Assembly (NCBI GenBank): GCA_914767715.1
Contig: OU612066.1
Coordinates: 26,758,283 to 26,822,282, forward strand
Direction of reading: 5' to 3'
Source of the DNA: Membranipora membranacea
Taxonomy: Eukaryota; Bryozoa; Gymnolaemata; Cheilostomatida; Membraniporidae
DNA: 64,000 nucleotides
The notes beneath the pieces are model-generated. The model saw only the letters and a program-made list of their open reading frames with translations, was not told the DNA's origin and did no database searches. Below, one piece after another: positions 37,901 to 45,794 of the stretch. The position numbers were made by a program, and so were the translations under genes. Each line of letters begins with the position of its first letter. The stretch's first letter is position 1.

Positions 37901-40900
37901 CTAGATCAAAAGGTAACTAACCTAAGTAATGCTATTCCATGAATGTCATTTGCAAAACCCTGAACAGTAATGAGAACATAGATAGTTGTAGTCCTCAGAC
38001 TCATGTTTTCTCAATAACCTTGTTCCTCTACAACTTCCACAACATCCGGAAGAATATAAGTTGACATAATATTTTGAAGAAACACAATGTAATGAATCTC
38101 ACCTAATTGTTTTATAGGCGGATAATATCGAGAGAATGAGTAAAGTCCTGAGAGTGGCTGATAAGGTTGATATTAAGAGTATACTTGATACTAAAGAGAA
38201 TCCGATAAACGCTGATAATATGATGTCATCACCTGGTCTGTGGGAGTACAGCAGACCGCTGACTCTACCTAGAGTACAGAACAGGCAGCAGGCCGAGGTA
38301 AATATACTGATAGTTTAGTGACTATATTGCGCTGTCTTCTCAGTCTCAGCTGGGTTCTAGGTTAACACAACTGATCCCTTATCAGAGACTTATGTCAGAG
38401 GTTTTGGAAACAAAGTCTTGTCAGCGTATCCCATTTTGGAAAACAAAGGTCAGGAAGCAATGTTATGTAGCTAAATTAACCCAATTTAGGCACCACTAAA
38501 ATTTCACAAGAGACCTGAATTTCAAATCAAGAGAATGGTGTCAAACCAAACTGTTCAATCTGTGATTGTCTTCAATCTGTCATGTGTTAACAGAGAGAAC
38601 CGTGTCTAAAGAGGGTTGCTGAGCAGTGTGACAAGTTAGTGACAGTACGATATCTACCAGATATAATACAGCTGAATAACCTACTCAATGACAGGTTCCA
38701 CAGTAAATACACTAGGGAGGAGGCTCAACACGTACCTATCTCTGAGTTCTGTAGAATGCATGGAACTGAGCTAACGAACATAAGAAAACTAGTGGACAGC
38801 TTCATACAAGCCTGGAACATGGCTACCACCTTCAGTATGTAAACCTAACAGAACAGATAATAACAGGGGTTCTCAGAACAAAATAAACGGATGGATTTAT
38901 AGTTATGTTGGAGTTTGATATGTTGATAGTTAGGCTGCTCTTATTCACAGAGCCTATTGAAGTCATGCACTTTCATGAGTAGCTAGAATAAAGAACAATG
39001 TCCAATAGTTGAGACGTAGTACAGCTGTGGTAGAACAGCAATGATGTGTGTACTACACCCTGAATTGCATCTTACAGGTCGGTAAGTAGTGAGTGTGACA
39101 GGCTTGGGGTAGAAAAGTTTGTCTTGGGAATATCCAGTTAGTGATTGACCAGAACTACTGATATTTGCATTGTAGCTAACCTGAAGTTAATGTCAGATCA
39201 GTCACCACTGTTTGATTTCCTGTATGACCAGCATGCCGCCGCTGATGCAGACCTCGGCAGGAAACCTTATCTACTAGCAGAGTGCCTCGTAACCATACAA
39301 AACTCTATGATACCAGAAGAAGATAGGTATGCGTCTTTCGTTCGAGAACAAATGCACTAGTCTGTGATGGAATTGAGGTTGAAGTGTATCCAGAAAGAGA
39401 AAAAGAGCGGCATTTCATTGTTCCAGTTTCAATTAATTTATTCGATGATCACCACTGTTGTCCATGATTTATGAGTTGAGAAAGGCTGTCAGTAGATTAA
39501 TTTTCATGTCTTTGATTCTTCTCCAGTGAGAGAGTTGCCCTATCGGCTGTGAGATCCGCTAACGTAATCAACCTCTCAGGAGAAGATGAGCTACTTAACC
39601 TGATAACTTCTCACTCTGAATATGAACTGAGTGGTGAGACAAGTAAAGACTATGACTGGCCTTCTATAGAGAGACAAGTCATACTCAGATATATCAACAA
39701 TAAGCCCAGGATTACATTCAATAGAGAAGAGATGGCTCACTATGTGTACCAAGAAGATTTCAACCTGCACAACCAGATTCAGGCTATAGAAGAGTCTCAG
39801 GTTTGTTTAGTTTATCCATTAAGGATGTCACGCTTGGTATTATTTTGAGGAATGCTACGTTATGTGCAATTGTGCATGCGTTTGGTCCTAAAATCTTGAA
39901 TTATTATTCAGGTAAACTAAATGGATTGGCTGCGCTAAGGTTATTAACAGCTTAGTACTTTGTCAATTTTATAGGAAAGATTGTCTGACAGGCAACAGAA
40001 AGCAATCACAAGCTCACTTGTGAATGCCCCTATAGCTACCCTGACAGACTATCTGAAGAGCTTGACTGTCACTATCAACTTTCTGTCAACTCTGCCACAC
40101 ATAGAGCGTGAAGTGTCACTGTATCAGTATATGAGGACCACCCTGGGGCACTCACCTACCTACCTGTCAGATGACATGACGCTCAAACATGTCCGAGATG
40201 TGTGGCTTGTCATCAAGTATACTCAAGTGGAGCAACTCATCAAACGTCAAGAGGTGGGTGGTCTTTACATTGTAAGGGGATACGGTGGGTGGTCTTCGTA
40301 TCTTTTTATTGTTGGCGGAAGAAGTGGGTGGTCTCCTCAAAGTAAGGAAATGAGGTTGGTGGTCTCATCGTCATTAAAAATAGCGATGGATGTCATCCTC
40401 ATGATAACTAGCTTTCCAAAAAAAAACTTCCTTGAAAGTTTAATGCCAATATGATTGTCTGCCAGAACATTAACAAATCAGTTTGAGCAATGCATTACTA
40501 AAGCAAATTATTGCTATCACATTGCTCAAAGTTATTGTCTCTCAATTAGACCATTTTGTTCCCAAATCCCTCATTCAGAATGTATATAGTGACATCGATG
40601 AGTGAGTGATGTTTGAACAAGACCGCTGGGTGAACAATCAGATAGCGATTTTGGCTGTTTTAATTTAAGACTCACTCATCTTACTTCTTGACTTGTAGGA
40701 GGCGTTTGATGACATAGTACCTGAGTGTCGGGAGCCCATTACCAAAGAACTCATCACTAGTCTCGACTCTGCAATTATGTTAAATAGCCCGAGTACCAAA
40801 CTTCTACTGCATGAGCTCTTCAAGTATATCATCCTGAGGCTTAACAAGGCAGCTATCAAGCAGGACCCCGAAGAAAAAGCCATCAGGTAACCAAATTGAT

Positions 40901-41675
40901 ACGTTCAATGGAATAAAATCAATATTTTGGAAGAATTTTTTTTTTTCTGGTTGAGACATTTTGTATGAATTGTCTTCCAAACCGAAATTGCTGCCTCTAG
41001 TATAGCGGAATTATCTTTCTTTTCGGTATGGGAGATAACTTCAATAACATGTAGTCAGTCTGTGACCTTGTTTGATTACTCAGTATAAGCTGATTTCCAT
41101 AAAGCCTTGAAAGCTATAAAATAATGGTCCTGGCCATAATTATTGACTAGATACTTGTCAGTGTCTTATTTACTGGCAACAAAAAACCATGTAGATCGTA
41201 AATGGGTGGCTTTAGGTCTCGGTAATCATGGAGTGATAGAGAGCATACCATGGGTATGTGTCTTTGTTGTTAGTTATTTCACTCAAGAGGCTCAATTGAT
41301 AAGGATAGAATTGTCAGCATTATAAGACAAAATGGAGGAGTAGAAATATTTCCTGATAGATACCACGTTGATGAACATATCCCTGGTCCATCAGTCAAGA
41401 CCACAAACAAAATCAGAACAATCGATATTATTATACTGTTTGTTACAAGACAAGACTGTGAAGTTTTTAATATAACTTCTTGGCGTTTGGTTTTCAGTTT
41501 GAGAGATGCTCTGAATGGTTTTATATACGAAAGAGCCAATGAACATGATGAAGACAGAGCTATGGAGATAACTATGGAGCTACCAAAACTACCAGAAGAG
41601 ATACAAGTACAGCATGCTGCCAAAACCTGGTCTCATATATGGCAGCGATGTAACTTCTGGTTACAAGATCAGTAA
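139..41675 (+). CDS. RNF213-like: RNF213-like giant AAA+ ATPase / E3 ubiquitin ligase, C-terminal ~3,392 residues (5' end outside window)
   Basis: Cytosolic ubiquitin ligase of the RNF213 (mysterin) family, which couples a dynein-like AAA+ motor to RING and RZ-finger ligase modules. Exons: 139-296, 676-854, 1314-1507, 1681-1734, 2189-2288, 2517-2718, 3042-3210, 3777-3833, 4133-4274, 4567-4699, 4811-4993, 5168-5294, 5727-5843, 6443-6600, 6932-7014, 7210-7382, 7570-7671, 16423-16641, 17151-17326, 17744-17975, 18152-18322, 18499-18671, 18901-19038, 19372-19740, 20188-20329, 20697-20890, 21436-21612, 21822-22031, 22196-22325, 22763-22954, 23166-23311, 23423-23613, 23985-24296, 24674-24800, 25098-25293, 25834-25975, 26287-26435, 26766-26963, 27271-27449, 27767-27878, 28223-28320, 29077-29253, 29652-29861, 30585-30723, 30975-31106, 31483-31601, 33245-33494, 33871-34005, 34252-34428, 34711-34789, 35682-35716, 36297-36415 or 36470-36576, 36976-37129, 37387-37549, 37806-37912, 38118-38297, 38594-38834, 39176-39326, 39527-39800, 39975-40253, 40699-40886, 41498-41675. 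Phases are compatible throughout and the stop is TAA. Exons 1314-1507 and 1681-1734 have the weakest borders. Confidence 0.95.
5168..7671 (+). other. First catalytic AAA+ unit of the RNF213-like protein (Walker A and B)
   Basis: Exon 5168-5294 carries a perfect Walker A, GETGCGKT, at about residues 533-540 of the in-window protein. Exon 6443-6600 carries the Walker B LLFLDEAN near residues 611-618, followed by TTEAIGLVKEIL and then IIAACNPYRR (sensor 1 region). Exon 7210-7382 has MRHLVYRVQPLPQS, also a family hallmark. The Walker B acidic pair (Asp-Glu) is intact, so nucleotide binding and hydrolysis are expected. The unit is cut by six introns, the last being the 8.75-kb intron that houses other genes. 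Confidence 0.93.
6126..6305. repeat. Tandem dimer of an ~88-bp intronic unit with a CRE-like palindrome
   Basis: Two head-to-tail units each start GCGGTT..AACCTCAG and share CATATTTGC, CCTCAGCTGA and CCTCAGAGGATT. The second holds a perfect TGACGTCA. An inverted GCTGAGGTT..AACC follows at about 6330. Lies in the intron between the Walker A and Walker B exons. Confidence 0.75.
7901..10360 (-). CDS. NHL-propeller single-pass receptor, copy 1 (603 aa, 3 exons)
   Basis: Exons on the minus strand: 10360-10299, 9966-8957, 8640-7901; phases close and the stop is TAA. The start ATG at 10360 opens a hydrophobic signal peptide (MQTMRVLSVSLVVWLSTL). The ectodomain (about 21-357) holds NHL/beta-propeller signatures: a Gly-rich NGALKEARFGSI turn followed by ILVVDSGNHCIRSIDL, then a second-blade YLTDKNAIRHI, with several N-x-S/T sites. 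A Ser/Thr-rich stalk (about 358-468) includes a Ser run encoded by an AGC repeat. One membrane helix lies at about 470-494, after it basic residues, then a 109-residue tail with PKPPS and tyrosine motifs DDTYYKVV, GHYYSRPV, HEYEEPQSP and NGYVLDP. A cell-surface receptor or adhesion protein is inferred; the ligand is unknown. It lies antisense inside an RNF213-like intron. Confidence 0.85.
10361..11056. other. Spacer between the two receptor genes
   Basis: Lies upstream of receptor copy 1 and downstream of copy 2, so it should contain the copy 1 promoter. The sequence is AT-rich with no open frame I would trust, no clear TATA box at a fixed place and no family-like coding. The short plus-strand open frame near 10565-10816 has no recognisable content. 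Confidence 0.5.
11057..11261. repeat. ~205-bp near-perfect palindrome over the 3' end of receptor copy 2
   Basis: The sequence starting CAGAAAGTTAAGACCTTAAC at 11057 returns as its reverse complement ending at 11261, with arms of about 98 bp that look identical and only a few central bases (around 11155-11163) unpaired. The right arm contains the last codons and the TAA stop of receptor copy 2, so any transcript of that gene that runs through would fold into a long duplex. No target-site duplication was seen, and the outer sequence differs on the two sides. It could be an inverted duplication or a foldback element that captured the gene end. Confidence 0.92.
11251..14063 (-). CDS. NHL-propeller single-pass receptor, copy 2 (about 611 aa, 4 exons in my model)
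   Basis: Tandem paralogue of the gene at 7901-10360. Exons: 14063-13978, 13373-12328, 12087-11845, 11711-11251; phases close exactly. The first exon encodes a signal peptide (MRALLVIGMKIVKRLNLITI...), and both copies join exon 1 to exon 2 at a split AGC codon. The propeller exon is clearly homologous (NGHTLGRITENNTIE, LVVDSGNQCIRSVDLA, VFLTDKNAVRRI). The stalk is Ser-rich; the helix is at VGIISITSLLLVTIVFITVIIW; the tail repeats DDTYYKPV, GHYYSKS, HQYEEPESP and NGYVVDP. Two oddities: the acceptor used by copy 1 has become CG here, so an acceptor further upstream (12088) is needed and adds about 20 residues; and 133 nt that are coding in copy 1 must be removed as an intron (11844-11712), otherwise the frame stops before the helix. 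A pseudogene is the alternative. Confidence 0.72.
13555..13645 (-). repeat. tRNA-derived SINE-like fragment
   Basis: Read on the minus strand, a pol III B box GGGTTCAAATCCC lies at about 13574-13586, preceded by a TGGCATCTCTTATACTGTGA stretch in the place of the D-arm and anticodon region. The A box is weak and no cloverleaf closes, so this is a SINE or tRNA relic, not a working tRNA gene. It sits in intron 1 of receptor copy 2. Confidence 0.45.
14380..15564 (-). mobile_element. 5'-truncated non-LTR retrotransposon (jockey/CR1-like), reverse transcriptase C-terminal part
   Basis: Minus-strand open frame from about 15564 to a stop at 14511. It encodes reverse-transcriptase blocks: LDFSKAFYKVNHPKLL (normally FSKAFDKVNH; the Asp is Tyr here), [21 protein letters not shown], then RLFADDTIIY with the catalytic FADD intact, followed by YLGVKVQEDLKW and a basic thumb region ending in RSWNQLDPQSRHLC. 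The first half of the polymerase and the endonuclease are missing. Beyond the stop, the tail ends in AAGT-type short repeats near 14380-14392, as at the 3' end of many LINEs. The fragment is dead by truncation. It lies in the RNF213-like host intron. Confidence 0.88.
15414..15727. repeat. Foldback at the 5' end of the LINE fragment (two ~150-bp inverted arms, ~11-nt spacer)
   Basis: Arm 15414-15564 is repeated as its reverse complement at 15576-15727, differing at only a handful of positions. The right arm encodes the same reverse-transcriptase block on the plus strand and keeps the FSKAFDKVNH aspartate that the left arm has lost. This resembles the 5' inversions left by LINE integration (twin priming or template snap-back), but with the block duplicated as well as flipped. 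Confidence 0.9.
15797..16172. repeat. Dispersed ~370-bp repeat, copy A
   Basis: Shares long blocks with 32563-32920: CTCTCGTGATC, then ACTGATAAACTAGGCTATCATTACCACAAAG, AACAATGAGTTT, CAGAGCAGG..CCAATCA..TGGCTTC and CTCAATTTTGCAGAGATCAGCT, all in the same order and orientation. No coding potential and no clear terminal repeats were seen. Both copies lie in introns of the RNF213-like gene. Confidence 0.85.
18749..18842. repeat. Small inverted-repeat element in an intron
   Basis: GGCCTGCCTTAGCCTTGACTCACGGCC is answered by GGGCCGCGTGACAAGGCTATGCCTGC about 40 bp on, an imperfect hairpin of about 90 bp with an A/T-rich centre. It is probably a short MITE. No target-site duplication could be assigned. 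Confidence 0.55.
19106..19170. repeat. (TTCCAG)n hexanucleotide microsatellite
   Basis: About ten tandem copies of CCAGTT/TTCCAG with one TTTCAG variant, in the intron between exons 18901-19038 and 19372-19740, about 70 nt after the donor. Every unit reads as a short pyrimidine stretch plus AG, so it mimics a splice acceptor many times over. Confidence 0.95.
20060..20165. repeat. ~17-bp tandem repeat (ACAATGGTCCCACAATT unit)
   Basis: Six or so degenerate copies of a 17-bp unit run up to about 25 nt before the acceptor of exon 20188-20329, so they occupy the branch-point region of that intron. It is a minisatellite; copy number may vary between individuals. Confidence 0.9.
21248..21345 (+). 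repeat. tRNA-derived SINE-like fragment
   Basis: On the plus strand an A-box-like AAGTTGATAAGAGCATTGG is followed about 35 nt later by a B box GGTTTGAATCC. The order and spacing are those of a tRNA, but the acceptor stem does not close, so a SINE head is more likely than a gene. It sits in the intron before exon 21436-21612. Confidence 0.5.
21822..22031 (+). other. Extra cysteine-rich (RING-like) exon inside the RNF213-like AAA region
   Basis: This 210-nt exon encodes about 70 residues with the pattern C-x3-C-x2-C, PC-x2-H-x4-CC and RRC-x4-C, which looks like a degenerate RING or other zinc finger. It lies between FVKPQMMFK and FENSRVETAFIGYSS. In vertebrate RNF213 as I know it, the matching segments are linked by a short spacer without such cysteines. 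The exon has the same splice phase at both ends and a length divisible by three, so it can be skipped without changing the frame. It is separate from the main RING at 29077. Confidence 0.8.
22196..28320 (+). other. RNF213-like gene: helical linker between AAA core and RING (exons 29-41 of the window)
   Basis: Thirteen exons encode about 725 residues, mostly helical and without catalytic motifs. Alignable landmarks include TAFIGYSSETTALTV, LLLQCATGEAVLRL, GGKWRCMHIDDPR, FVPGLAAVISFIDVRGN and QFPFSWIVKQTIDKF, which appear in this order in RNF213 proteins. Exon 23985-24296 contains a low-complexity Ala/Gly run (GAAGGPEAAAAAP) followed by acidic residues, a likely loop. Confidence 0.88.
25400..25610 (-). 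repeat. tRNA-derived SINE
   Basis: On the minus strand, an A-box-like TGGCATGGTGGTTTATC is followed by a good B box GGTTCAAATCCC (about 25531-25542), then a non-tRNA body with GGGGAGCTCTCCGGGCAATAGC toward 25475. The tRNA-like head plus unrelated tail is the usual SINE structure. It lies in the intron between exons 25098-25293 and 25834-25975. Confidence 0.65.
28498..29014. mobile_element. MITE with ~130-bp inverted ends (family T1, copy 1)
   Basis: The left end GACAGTTTTCTGAGCTCTGA is repeated inverted at the right end, with long arms that include GTTGTCCTCTCTCCAGTTTG and the CATAGGAAAAACGTGCTGAA block. Both ends are flanked by TA. The centre (about 28630-28880) is unrelated AT-rich filler with no coding. 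It fits a Tc1/mariner-type or similar TA-inserting non-autonomous element. It lies in the intron directly before the RING exon. Confidence 0.85.
29077..29253 (+). other. RING finger exon of the RNF213-like ligase
   Basis: A single exon encodes the whole finger: CFYC, then 11 residues to C-N-H, C-x2-C (CYNC) and C-x5-C (CAQENC), at about residues 2235-2294 of the in-window protein. The pattern is C3HC4-like. The final cysteine pair has a longer spacing than the usual C-x2-C, and the residues after it (GKEINEE) replace the common proline. This is the E2-docking type module of the family, although in RNF213 the RZ finger is thought to do much of the ligase work. Confidence 0.92.
30184..30509. 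mobile_element. MITE with ~33-bp inverted ends and internal tandem units
   Basis: TTAGGCCACACCAAATTGAT at the left is repeated inverted at the right as AATTTGGTGTGGCCTTAA, with a further match through TCTTGATCTAGA. The interior holds about five degenerate units each starting CCTCCAGCCTCC or similar, followed by A-rich DNA. TTA(A) occurs at both borders, which would suit a TTAA-inserting group (piggyBac- or Kolobok-like); the superfamily is not proven. Confidence 0.82.
32052..32152. mobile_element. ~100-bp foldback MITE (family T2, copy 1)
   Basis: An imperfect hairpin beginning CATGGGCCCCTGGGACT and ending CCCAGGGGCCC, with GTCAATGTCCAGTATC before the turn. A second copy with the same ends and centre lies at 53109-53237, which shows that this is a mobile family and not a chance palindrome. 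Confidence 0.85.
32563..32920. repeat. Dispersed ~360-bp repeat, copy B
   Basis: Second copy of the repeat at 15797-16172, in the same orientation and clearly diverged, with conserved blocks such as ACTAGGCTATCATTACCAC and CTCAATTTTGCAGAGATCAG. No open frame. Confidence 0.85.
34861..35385. mobile_element. MITE with 48-bp inverted ends built of CTGAACAG units
   Basis: The left end holds four spaced CTGAACAG motifs and then AATTTCTCAGACTA; the right end is its inverted copy with a single visible mismatch. The interior (about 430 bp) is non-coding and includes a 14-C tract at about 35081-35094. It lies in the intron before the RZ finger exons. No target-site duplication was assigned. Confidence 0.88.
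35682..35716 (+). other. RZ finger, first half (35-nt constant exon)
   Basis: A micro-exon encoding the start of the RZ-type zinc finger, KCPNGHPYFIGD; its Lys codon is split with the previous exon. It supplies the first Cys and His ligands, and the remaining two cysteines come from whichever of the next two exons is used. It ends at phase 0, as both alternative exons require. Confidence 0.92.
35744..36105. mobile_element. MITE with ~55-bp inverted ends, TTAA borders, between RZ exons
   Basis: TTAAACTACTGCTGCCAC at the left and GTGGCAGCAGTAGTTTAA at the right are inverted copies; the match goes on more loosely through GAATTCTGTATAGCTCC. TTAA at both outer ends suits a TTAA-inserting group. 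The element fills most of the intron between the constant RZ exon and alternative exon A. Confidence 0.87.
36297..36415 (+). other. RZ finger second half, alternative exon A
   Basis: Encodes CGRPVQRTQCPIPNCGLFIGS and a Gln-rich end. It starts at phase 0 and ends with two bases left over, exactly like exon B. The zinc-ligand cysteines are spaced C-x4-C instead of the usual C-x2-C, and the His that follows the IGG turn in exon B is absent. If used, the protein gains four residues compared with exon B. Confidence 0.88.
36470..36576 (+). other. RZ finger second half, alternative exon B (canonical type)
   Basis: Encodes CGRPWVEDNCRTCGAIIGG then KGHKEATG. The C-x2-C spacing, the IGG turn and the following His match the usual RZ finger, so this looks like the ancestral version. 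Only 54 nt separate it from exon A. Including both exons, or neither, shifts the frame into an early stop in the next exon (36976). Confidence 0.9.
36976..41675 (+). other. RNF213-like gene: C-terminal domain and natural stop (exons 53-62 of the window)
   Basis: Ten exons encode the C-terminal helical region: KPAHILGAHS right after the RZ finger, LLTHLAMYTS, then long helical exons to the final SLRDALNGFIYE..LPKLPEEIQ..WSHIW, which parallels the C-terminus of RNF213 proteins. The stop TAA is at 41673-41675. An AATAAA at 42167-42172 is a candidate polyadenylation signal about 490 nt downstream. Confidence 0.9.
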
Positions 41676-44501
41676 TATCACATCAATTGATGTGGAATAA
41701 CGCCAGGAATGACTCTCATTGATATGGATTGTTATTATTATTTAAAGACAACACGTTGGAAAAATTGTTCCTTTTTCTATTGAAAATATTACCAAACATG
41801 GTCAGCTAGAGAACTGTTGTATATATTTTTGTATCGCGCAGCTCATGCTCTTATCCGCCGAAATTGCAAACCCCTACACTGCTCAAACGTGACTACTCAT
41901 TATCTGTTCAAAAAATATCATTATGCAATACACCAATTGTGCCATAGTCGGTTCCTTTGTTATAAGTTTGTGCTCACTATTTTTTTATTGGTATAGATTG
42001 CAGCACCGAGGATTTGAACCCCTTGGACACGAAGCGACATGTTTTCCCACTGGATATTTAGATTTGTAGAACATACCTGTATGTCAAAATTTATCCTGCA
42101 TTTTACCAGTCAAACATAAAATATTATTTTCTACAGTATTTTCATTTTCCAGTACTGCATTATTATAATAAATATTATTATGGACAACTTGCGATGTTGT
42201 ATTCTCCTGTTCAGATGGGAATGTGTGAGAGATGCTAGACATTTAAGATATCCAATCCCCAACCGGGATTTACATGATCCATGATCAAGCCTCAATCAAA
42301 TCATTTAATCTAATTCTAATTCTAAGTTACAGATCACAAGGATAGGTATCGAATGTCACACATTTGGACAAAGAAATCATACCAAAATCATCAATTGTTA
42401 TAATGGACTTGTTATTAAACTAAGGGAGAGGAAATATTGCTATTTTACACTAATCTTAATGACTGTATTATTATATCCTATCTCAGCGCTGTTAACTGCC
42501 TTATACTATCTTCATAAAATACTGTGATCAGCAATGTTACACCTGGTCGGGTATCATAGTGTCTGCAGCTTTGATAACATAGACCACACAAGTCGCCTGG
42601 TGTCACCTGAGCAGACAAGCCATGTGTTAGATTTCTCGATCATGTGGGAAAACTATGAAAGTGAGATGCATTTCTGTTTTCCTGTACAGATAGGTACAGT
42701 TGAGTGAGGCAAGGCATCTTATATGTGAAATAATACAGAATTGTATTCGGACCACTTTTTCAAGAGCTAGAGCAACCTTCCACACATCAATTCATTGCAC
42801 CCATCCGCCCCAAAAATTCGGTATTTAGGCTCTGCACCACATCTGGTGTGGTGGTGGGATACACTGCTCTTTAGGTATACCTCCGCTTTTACTTGATTAA
42901 CCAACTCAGTTCCTTTGAGTCCAGCTAAAATTCAGTAACAAAGAGTATCTCAAATCACTGTGCATATGGGTTGTGCCCTCATAATATGATAGTCTAAACT
43001 GTGGACAACTTCTATAATAATTAGTGGAGTTGTCCTGCTTTCCAATAAAAGAAAACAACTCCAGAAATAAATATTCAGCTTTCAGAGGTAGAATGATAAA
43101 GCCCGGAATGTCTATCAGGAGTGATACATTCAGACTAGGTGAAGGACCAGCTTGCCTTTAAATATGTTAAGCAATAGTGACTTTTTAAGGTGATTAGGGC
43201 ACGGGCCATTGTTTTCATTGCTCCTCAGAAAACCCCATAATAAAATGTGTGTTATGCTTAAATCTACCTTCTAGACTGATCTCAAGATAGCAAGCATAAC
43301 CATGTGAAGTCAATAGTCAATCCAAATATGCTATAATTATATACAGACTTATTAAAATTGAGATCGATCAAGAAAATTTGGCGATTTATGTAAAAATATT
43401 AGCCATGTCTTGGTTTGAAGATCTGAAGATTACCATTATTATAAAGTCTAAGGATTTGAAACATTGTCTCCTATGGTTGGAAATCCCAACTTTTTTTATT
43501 CTTATCCTGCACCTCGAATTCTTATCTATTCATCACATGCAGTAGAGGCAGACAGTCAAATAATCATACTCGATATAGCCAATATAATATCTGCTAAAAT
43601 TACTACTCATTGACTTCTCAGTGATAATATAATCATCGTATTCAGAAGTCGTGCAAAATCGTTTAGGTACGCATCACACCAACATGCGCCAACTGCTTGT
43701 AGTGCAAGTGTTCAAAAGTTGCCAAAGATGCCGGTGGTTGCATTCCTTTATCATTGAGGTGTAGTTAAACACATATAAATATTGGGGTGATGATAATATT
43801 TGATTACATCATGCAGATGGAGATGACAAGCCCTATCATTAGACCAAGATAGAGTAAGTTTGCCTGAATTTTGAGTTGTTCCCCTCCACTAAAAAGCTGC
43901 CGACAAAAAAACGGAGAGGACAGTTACCGCTAAATATTGATCTGAATGCAGGTAAACTGGATCAATCCTGATCGACTCTATGATGGAGTGAAAACTCAGC
44001 AGACAAATGGATGCGTGGACAACGGAAAACCGTCAAATAAAGCTGATATAACAGGAATATGTATTACACAACAAAAACTAAAGATATCAGAAAATTTATT
44101 TCACTCATTTTATTAGCCAAAATAAAATGAAATACAAATTTAAAGAAGACCAAAAAAACATTAGAGTTGACGTATAGCATAAAATAGAGTAAAATAAAAA
44201 AAAGGCTGTTGGATAAGCAAGAAGTATTTCTGTCAATAAAGACATTCCAAAATCAGAGCCAAAGCCTAGACCTCTGAGCCATGGTTAGGTGAAAGTAACA
44301 TAATGAAAATTAAGCAAGTCATAAAGATTTAAGGATTTTTATATACATTATGATAATCTGAAGTTGAGTGCAGTATGAATGCAAGAGAGTTCTCCTAACA
44401 ATTTATTTGAGTGATTTTGTTCCTAGAATTCGAGTTTCACCTGTCACTGTAATTAGGATAGCACGCAACTTTCCTCGATGCAATCACTTATCAGCCGATC
44501 T
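41676..44501. other. Intergenic region between the RNF213-like 3' end and the GPCR
   Basis: Contains the RNF213-like 3' UTR and, from the other side, the GPCR 3' UTR. Near 42000-42040 a minus-strand B-box-like GGTTCAAATCC is a probable tRNA/SINE scrap. I see no coding sequence; the rest is AT-rich and unremarkable. Confidence 0.6.
42167..42172 (+). promoter_or_regulatory. Candidate polyadenylation signal of the RNF213-like gene
   Basis: AATAAA in an AT-rich context downstream of the stop at 41675. It was chosen as a full hexamer in a plausible 3' UTR; other AT-rich variants nearby could serve instead. Confidence 0.4.
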
Positions 44502-45392
44502 CTATCGGTTCAGCAATACTGACTTGAAACCAGGGAGCAGCTTGTAGTATATGACAAAGCTGAGGCAACTATTTAGAGCGAGCATTTGTACGCTGACAAA
44601 CTTTAGCCATCGTGGCGGATATCCAGATACAAAGCCTGTGCTCCAGATAACCCAAATTCCACCCGGTACGAAACAAATGTAAAAAGCCAAGATGGTCGCG
44701 CAAACAGTGCGGAAGGACTTTATAACCTTGGATCTTGTGGACTTCAGACTGACTACCGTTTTCATTGTGATCACTCCTGTGATAATTTGAAGCAGGGACA
44801 ACCCCGACAACAAAATAACACTCATCAATCCTAATATACTGTTTGCATGATTCACAGGAGCAGTGCAATCTGGAATATCCGGCTCAAATGTCCACATGTC
44901 AACCTTTCCGAAATATCTAACTGCGAGCAACACTAAAACCGGAGTCACATAGCAACCCAGCGCTATGAATACTATTATGAAGCAATGGCATCGTCGGTCC
45001 ATTATCCAATCTTTGTAGTTCATAGGTAAACGTACTCGAGCTATTCGATCAAGGCACATACCGCAGTGAATACAAGTAGTTATTGCGGTTAAGGAGGTTG
45101 AAGTAATTCCTAATGCATCACAATGTTGCTTATTTAGCTGCAGATTTCCATGAGATAACATCACGGCTCCAATGGTGTTGAGTACAAATACGGCAATGTC
45201 TGTCCCTGCTAGTCCTATTAGGAACAAGTGTTGAAGTCTCAGTTGACCACGACGGCATATTTTACAGAACGCCACAACTACAAGAACATTGCTGACGATT
45301 ATCAATATATTGATCGGAATATATACAGCCAAAAGCTCCTTTGGTAGAGTTGTATTGATGTTAGGTTGCAAATTCGTTTGGTTGATCTCCAT
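44502..45392 (-). CDS. Class A (rhodopsin-like) G-protein-coupled receptor, single exon, 296 aa
   Basis: Seven hydrophobic segments are visible in order. TM1 has IVSNVLVVVAF with the conserved Asn; TM2 has LIGLAGTDIAVFV with the LAxxD aspartate; TM3 begins after QHC and ends in LDRIARV, a DRY-type motif with Ile for Tyr; extracellular loop 2 has DIPDC, the likely disulfide partner. TM6 has AFYICFVPGGIWVIW, with no CWxP. TM7 ends NSCLSFVIYY, where the NPxxY motif is degenerate. The N-terminus after the chosen ATG (45392, MEINQTNLQPNINTT) has glycosylation sites and no signal peptide; an in-frame ATG at 45527 would add 45 residues with a hydrophobic start, but MEINQ is the simpler start for this class. 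Ligand unknown. The lack of introns contrasts with every neighbour. Confidence 0.88.
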   Translation of the reverse strand: MEINQTNLQPNINTTLPKELLAVYIPINILIIVSNVLVVVAFCKICRRGQLRLQHLFLIGLAGTDIAVFVLNTIGAVMLSHGNLQLNKQHCDALGITSTSLTAITTCIHCGMCLDRIARVRLPMNYKDWIMDRRCHCFIIVFIALGCYVTPVLVLLAVRYFGKVDMWTFEPDIPDCTAPVNHANSILGLMSVILLSGLSLLQIITGVITMKTVVSLKSTRSKVIKSFRTVCATILAFYICFVPGGIWVIWSTGFVSGYPPRWLKFVSVQMLALNSCLSFVIYYKLLPGFKSVLLNR

Positions 45393-45794
45393 TGTTGAAA
45401 TATATATCGGCACACTCGAAAGACTGAACCAACAGAAGTTAGCATGGTTTGAGTTATGACCGAAGAAATTGAAATGGAGAAAAAGAGGGAAGTAAAATGT
45501 TAATAAAAAACAGTTATTGGCTTTCATTTATCAATATCATCTGAAGTTCTCTGCATGAGTAAGGCAAGAGAGAAGTTTATTTATACAACCAATCCTAACC
45601 TATCCCATCATATGCAGATTGCGGCCATGTAAATGAATCCAGTGGACGCAGAGAGCTGCACTGTACAAAATTTAGCACAGTACGAGTAGTAGGTATATAT
45701 ATTTCTTGCAAAGTTTCATTACAAATGGAACCTTAGAGTTACTAGTTTCTATTGGATAAACTCTAACTCTACCCAGTTGAGTGAAAGGAACAAC

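Noticed and set aside
40254-40370. Repeated GTGGGTGGTCT motif directly after a donor, with an open frame
   Set aside because: Degenerate G-rich intronic repeat; the phase 0 splice from 40253 to 40699 gives the family-like protein, and the read-through text resembles nothing.
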